From positions 1 to 64,000 of the forward strand of contig JAODTK010000045.1 of assembly GCA_026419785.1 (NCBI GenBank): a DNA stretch of 64,000 bases. The letters are read 5' to 3'. Source of the stretch: Sclerodactyla briareus (lineage: Eukaryota; Echinodermata; Holothuroidea; Dendrochirotida; Sclerodactylidae). Shown here in pieces: positions 58,985 to 64,000 of the stretch. The notes under the pieces were generated by a model. That model was not told the DNA's origin and did no database searches. It worked only from the letters and a program-made list of their open reading frames with translations. Positions within the stretch are counted from its first letter, which is position 1, and the number at the start of each line of letters is the position of its first letter. Made by a program: the position numbers and the translations under genes.

Positions 58985-59255
58985 CAGGAAAGCTAAGCAT
59001 CCCCTCCAATGAACCTTCGACCCCGATCTCTGACACTCGGTGAATACTACTATTACCATAATGAAACTGCCGATTATATGGTGATCCAACCTGATATGTA
59101 GGAGAAGCAGGCATGTAATGCAGTATTTCACATGATAGTTCAATAGGCCCCTTTATTGGCTTTTGACCCCAAATCCCCAATCTCAGAACAGAGAGTATGA
59201 TGGTAATCCAACCTCATCTGTAGGGGAAACATTAAACAATAATATTTGACCTTTA
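58985..59255. repeat. Two ~140-bp diverged repeat units
   Basis: CGACCCCGATCTCTGACACTC ... TATATGGTGATCCAACCTGATATGTAGG (59,017-59,102) is repeated as TGACCCCAAATCCCCAATCTC ... TATGATGGTAATCCAACCTCATCTGTAGG (59,164-59,224), each followed by an A-rich tail. No counterpart in copy A. Shown here in short words only. Confidence 0.55.
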
Positions 59256-59259
59256 CACA

Positions 59260-61640
59260 CAGACAGACACAGGTCAATAGGAATACCGCAACGTAAGGCA
59301 ACCGGAACTCCCGAAGAATTCAACACACACACACAATAAGTTGGCCATGGCCTTTTTCGAGATCTATCGCCTTCCTAATGAAGTGGACCAATTGCAAGCA
59401 TTACTTCAAGTACTAATTATAACCTCCACATATTTGGTTTGAACGAGACCTTTCTCGATGTGTTCATCGCTGACACTGAAACCAATAGACCGGAGTATAA
59501 TTTGTTTCGCTGAGACGAAGAAGAGCCGTGAGATGGAATGTTGTTTCATATAAGAACGCTGCAATGGCCCTTGTGCAGGAGATATGAGATGGGGCCTGAT
59601 GGTTTTGAACAATAGACCGAATTTCTTACACAACAATCACCGCAGTCTTTGTATGGCCATTAATATAAGCAAATTGAATGGTCACGCGAGAGGCTGTGAA
59701 TGCCATTTTACGATTTTCGCTTCTGCGTCACCTGAGTAGTAGGTGCATGTTCCGGGGGACTGTGGTTGAGCTACATGGTTAGTTTCAGATACCACTCCCG
59801 CTTCCGACACCCCCCCCCCCCTTGCTCACGACATTTCGTGAGGCGAGTTCTTTGGATCTTTGGAACCAATGAAGCAACCTAGTCTTGACGGAATTGATGC
59901 TGACATGTTTGAGAACAATGCAGACGATATTCCTGAATGTATCACTCAATATCTATCAATTACCAATATTTCGGCTATTAAAACAAATGTCGTCCAGCGA
60001 TTATTTTCCATTATTGAAAATGGCCCCTTGCCCCGTCGCGACGCTGTTTATCAGCGGCCTATATCTCTATTTGATGACCCAGTGTTCTTCAAGATATTGG
60101 GACAAGCGTGCATACCTCTCTAATTACATATCTGATTATTAATCACTAGAAAGGCAACAGTCAGTGGTTAAAAAATGAATCATGCGGGACAGCTCTCTTA
60201 AAATTCACTGATAGATGAATGGTGAGGAATATTATTGTTGGCACAGTTTTTCTCAGACTTCGATTCGGTCGATCTGAATCTAGACACAAGTTTTCAGATT
60301 ACAACGATTCAGCTAATGGTGTTTTTCTCCGATCCCGAGCCTGTTGGTATGTGGCGTTTCCAGACTATATCTAGGACCACCTGTTCATTTAATTATTCAT
60401 GAATGATATGGGCCTCTCAATAATATAGTATGACATGTAGCCGACCATACACTCTGATTTCTAGACCCATCACTGACATAATAGCAAAAGTTAACAGCTG
60501 ATGTTGTCCTTAAGGTCGCAAATAAGTGTTTAGGTCCATAGAATAGCGTGAATACCGTGGACCAGGATGACATTGTTGAAAGAATTCATCGACCCTTGAA
60601 ATGAATCGAAATGAGCTATATGTGAGGAGCAACACCTAAACGTACCCCACGAATGGGTGTGACCGTTATAAGGCACCTGACTTGTGAGAATATCTCTGTA
60701 ACAACTTGTCCAAGGAAGAATTGCTCTCTTATCAAAACCATTTTTTGAGAACATGCTTGCAAACTGTATATCACGTTTATTCTTCGTATATTAGACTACT
60801 TATTAGCTTCATGTAAATATATGGCGATATGGCAACTCTGTACTAATGATATGTTTGATGCTCTTGGGCAAGAGGGGAGTGAGTCAAACGTTTTTATCAA
60901 GAAAACGTCTATACAATGTTATATAAATGCTCAATTGGTCTGACTCGCTTATCTAGATTTTTTGTTCCTCTCATTCCATACCATCTCATATAATCTGGGG
61001 TCGTCCACTTCGAACGTACGGACTAGTCATTCTGGTGGAGAAACAGAACATCATCAAAGACAATCTCATTCAATGCTACAAGACTGGACTCAGTACCCAA
61101 GAAATTGGTTGGACGCAAGAACATAAGGCATTTTCCAAACTTAATTAACGGCATAACATAAATTGATAGGTTTCATGCTGAACAGCTCTGAAGTTTTATG
61201 ATTGTAGGAATTTTTTGTAATTCTACCTGGATTTGGTTGACCAATAATTTTTTAGTTGAAATATTTCATTTTGTTCTTATATCTTTTTATATCAATGTTA
61301 ATGTTTTAGCATCGACAGGCTCTCATTAACTCCATATTCTCGCAACAATTAAACTTTCATCAAAAATGGATCTTATTGTAATTTTGAAGTTATGTTATGT
61401 TGGTCTCAGGATTGGGGCTCGGATCCAGATAGCGTTCCTGTAACCGGGTCACTACCCATAATTTGTTACATTTCTAAATTTGGAAAATGAGAAAAATTAA
61501 CTATAAATGAATAAATAAATGAATAAATTAATCAATAAATAAATAAAACAAATGGAATAAATAATAAATAAATAAATAAATAATAATAAATAAATAATAA
61601 ATAACTAAATAAATAAATAAATTAAAAAATAACTAGGCTG
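59260..61640 (+). mobile_element. LINE, endonuclease plus RT, degenerate (copy B)
   Basis: Endonuclease: GLNETFLDVFIADTE (59,435-59,480), PEYNLFR (59,491-59,512). RT: SLDGIDADMFENNADDIPEC (59,881-59,940) through TQYLSI; PISLFDDPVFFKILG (60,059-60,103), equivalent to the YRPISLLP-x-x-SKILE box; VGTVFL (60,236-60,253); HEYDMGL (60,396-60,420), where INDM is expected. After 60,470 the frame is lost. The 3' UTR ends in an expanded AAATAAATAA tail (61,498-61,640). The motif style is that of Jockey/CR1-like LINEs. Related pieces: 42,600-43,462 and, in copy A, 19,080-30,545. Confidence 0.8.
61498..61640 (+). repeat. AAAT microsatellite (LINE tail)
   Basis: Roughly 30 units of AAAT/TAAA with a few substitutions. 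In copy A the same LINE ends with only TTAATAAATG, so the tail expanded in B or contracted in A. Confidence 0.9.
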
Positions 61641-63410
61641 AATATCTGACCTGCCATGCATGTGCAAATTTGAACCGAGTAGATTGTGAGCGAACAGTAA
61701 TAGTTCTTAGCGCACGATAGCACCCTGCACATAAACCTCCCCTTGTCAGTGTAATCTCCTACACCTGTCTCATGCGTTTCATTCCGCCACTGAGGTCGAA
61801 TTGCTAAATGCCCTGTCGATACGGTAAAATAATATTAGAAAGATTTCAGCCATTATTTCCCCTCGGTCATGGTTGGCCGAGTCGACATATCGATATATAT
61901 ATATCTATATAATATATCTATATAATATAATCTAATATATATAATATAATATATAGATATATATATATATTATATATATATATATAATATAATAATATAT
62001 ATATATATATATAATATATATATATATAATATATATTATATATATATATATAAATATATACTCAGGGGAACCTAGTACCCTTCCAGGTTTTCTCCGAAAG
62101 TAAGTTCATTCTGGCACTGATTCAACTGCAAGATTATAGCGATGTAGGACCGAACTGCATTTCGGACATTGATTATACAACATTCTCAACGGCACTCTTC
62201 CCTTAGATCACGACGACACGACGAGGTCCAGGAAGCTCACCTCTTTCTCAACATCAGTGCCTCCCATTTCCCCTGCCTCTCACATTGTGAAGTACAGTGG
62301 AAACACTGAGATTTGCCGTTGTTTGGGTTCGTTTCTGTTCTGCTTCCATTGATAAAGATTCAAAACTGCGAATCGAGTTCATCCTCCCGTATTTCCCATT
62401 TATCAACTTCTGATTTCTATGTCTTCTTAGGGGGAGGGGGGGGGGGGGTCATGATCCAAAAAGTGGGAGAACACTAATACACATCAACGAAATACGGATA
62501 GGCAAACGGGACACTCATCAAATGGGACAGATGTGACATGATGTTTTGCTCGAAGAATTAATTAAGTTTATGTGAAAGACGGAAATAATTATCAGCCAGT
62601 GAGAATAGAATTAAGCAGGAATATAATACTTATGAACGACCCTGATCGCCACATCAAGCCCTACCCGCACAGATACAGATATAAACGCATGAGCTGTATA
62701 TTCGCCGATAAAACCGTTCGCGGAGGCATTCACACTCTTGGGCAAATCATCTCTCTGAAAGTTAGTTATTCTATTTCATTGTCCGCTCTTTACGAATGAA
62801 ATGTTTTCAGAGTTTCTACCGCAGCGTTTTCCACGCCTCTTCAGACAATGGCGTCTTTGCTTGCATGGGAATCGAGAATTAGAAAAACTACTTTTGCACC
62901 ACCAAGATCCGAGATAGGGTGGTGTCATCCCAAGGACAGAATCGAATGAGAAAAAAAATTTTCACAATTGTGGAGTTGTCTAACGGAATCCTTTGTGCTA
63001 ACTGCCGACCAGCTTCACATTGGAGCGACAAGAAGGAGTTGGCCACGAGACTGGATGAAACACAGAAAATATTAGGATGCGAATTCAAGCAGTCCGCTGT
63101 GTTAGTACCATAACATTTCGTCCATGAAAACAGAATATACACAATCCCTATACCATAGACCACATGGCCTGGTTGACAACACCCACCTACCTGAATGGGA
63201 GGAAGTTGGAAGTCTGGCTAGTAAATCTACGGTCACTGGGAACAGATCTGGATTGGATCTGGTAGTCGGCAAAACTCCACTGGAGCCCATCACGCCATAT
63301 ATTACAGAATACATCGGGATAGATGCATCGGGCAGACCTTAACAGGACGAAAGGGCTACACGCAAAAACTTGTGTCCGGTAGTTATCTCCCTTCTTGGCT
63401 CAAAAGAGGG
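61641..63410. other. Duplicated non-coding tract (copy B)
   Basis: Aligns in blocks with 30,546-30,995, 33,645-33,800 and 34,228-34,740. 62,360-62,820 is particular to B and holds a G run (62,432-62,448) and the frame 62,572-62,799, without a recognised domain. Shared blocks around 62,825-63,240 are open on both strands (62,888-63,163 minus and 62,919-63,113 plus) but the frames are not kept in copy A, so coding is unproven. Confidence 0.5.
61890..62055. repeat. AT microsatellite
   Basis: ATATATAATATATA-type degenerate repeat within the duplicated tract of copy B. Copy A lacks it. Confidence 0.9.
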
Positions 63411-64000
63411 GGGGAGGGGTTTTCCTTCCGCCGATAACTGGAAGCGGTCTCTTCAGCACCCTGGGAGTAGTCGAGCATAACACAAATAACCCTGTTGGGC
63501 TCGCTGTCAATTGCAATTCATCATTGTGACCAAGTGCCCAGAGGGAAGCACGAACTGCCGACACCAACCAAAGGTATTTATCATCATACACTTTATTTGA
63601 CGTAATTCTATATATTATTGAAAACAGAAAGGCAAGAGCCTACGACTAAGTCCGTCAATGACGACAAGGAGTCTGACAGAGCTTTACCAGTGCTGACATT
63701 CTGTTACACCCTTAATCAATTTGGCGTACACGAAATCGCCCCAACTTCATCAGAGACCATCCAACACGATCACACTAAATTTCTCATGGAGAGAAAACTG
63801 GTGACAGAATCGTCAAGGAACTCTATTTATCTCCAACTAAGTTGATTCTTCCTGTGGGGTTGGAAATCTAGGATAGGAGATCAGAGATCCCCCCATAATC
63901 AATGTCCCCCACTCTCTGTGGAGCGTTGAATGAATCTAATCAAAGGTACTGTGATGTTAACAGGAATCCGAAGATTGCAACGAATCCTTGCTATAATGTG
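63411..64000. other. No recognisable gene
   Basis: Beyond the duplication limit. The plus frame 63,618-63,845 (75 codons) is open to a stop with a protein-like composition (PVLTFCYTLNQFGVHEIAPT) but no domain is recognised and no splice site clearly bounds it. Confidence 0.35.

Larger units (their letters stand above)
57400..63410. repeat. Segmental duplication, copy B (compact)
   Basis: Partner of copy A (16,960-34,740) in the same order and orientation: DEG/ENaC last exons, a LINE, then a conserved non-coding tract. Copy B lacks the hAT-like elements that fill A and retains single-copy target sequences at 60,441-60,448 and 62,204-62,211. B-specific additions are simple repeats (58,298-58,372, 61,498-61,640 and 61,890-62,055) and 62,360-62,820. 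Confidence 0.8.

Noticed and set aside
62888..63163. Frames open on both strands in a duplicated block
   Set aside because: The frames are not conserved in the paralogous block at 34,275-34,580, so selection for coding is not supported.
1..64000. CRISPR arrays, rRNA genes, bacterial-type operons
   Set aside because: Looked for and not seen. The tandem repeats here have degenerate adjoining units without unique equal-length spacers.

Overview
The window is nuclear DNA of an animal, most likely a marine invertebrate; the species cannot be told from sequence alone. The evidence is two partial DEG/ENaC sodium-channel genes with spliced exons, many degenerate non-LTR retrotransposons, tRNA-derived SINEs, non-autonomous hAT-type DNA transposons with 8-bp target duplications, a Penelope-style hammerhead motif and abundant microsatellites. 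No bacterial or organellar gene organisation was seen. Long G, C and A runs and single-base length differences between related copies suggest that many frameshifts are noisy-read errors, so decay and error often cannot be separated.

Layout. 1-6.1 kb holds no recognisable gene. 3.6-9.2 kb is repeat-rich: two opposed 20-bp-unit minisatellites, a three-unit tandem repeat, a LINE fragment, a 176-bp MITE and a 1-kb hAT relative. 9.2-17 kb is mostly unassigned with several tandem repeats. 17.0-34.7 kb is copy A of an old segmental duplication: the last two exons of a DEG/ENaC gene (minus strand), a broken LINE, and a conserved non-coding tract, swollen by transposons. 35-42.6 kb is mostly unassigned. 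42.6-45.2 kb has LINE pieces, a long AT microsatellite and the hammerhead. 46-49.3 kb has a tandem repeat, a GC-rich stretch and a LINE 3' end. 50.5-54.9 kb is a 34-bp minisatellite interrupted by a 3-kb minus-strand LINE, followed by SINEs. 57.4-63.4 kb is copy B of the duplication.

The most informative result comes from comparing the two duplicates. Copy B is about 6.0 kb and copy A about 17.8 kb. The excess in A is accounted for by five insertions: a 0.67-kb intronic repeat, a 0.3-kb LINE tail, and hAT-like elements or composites of 1.75, 7.19 and 2.64 kb. For the 7.19-kb composite, copy B holds the 8-bp target once (60,441-60,448) where copy A holds it twice (21,501-21,508 and 28,699-28,706). 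Copy B is thus a natural empty site, which orders the insertions after the duplication.

The DNA-transposon family has ends near CATGGGCGTCAAC, G/C tracts just inside them and repeated GC-rich hairpins of the form GCGCGC-GAA-GCGCGC. At least six full or partial copies occur on both strands, some nested in one another. No transposase was recognised, so they appear to be non-autonomous.
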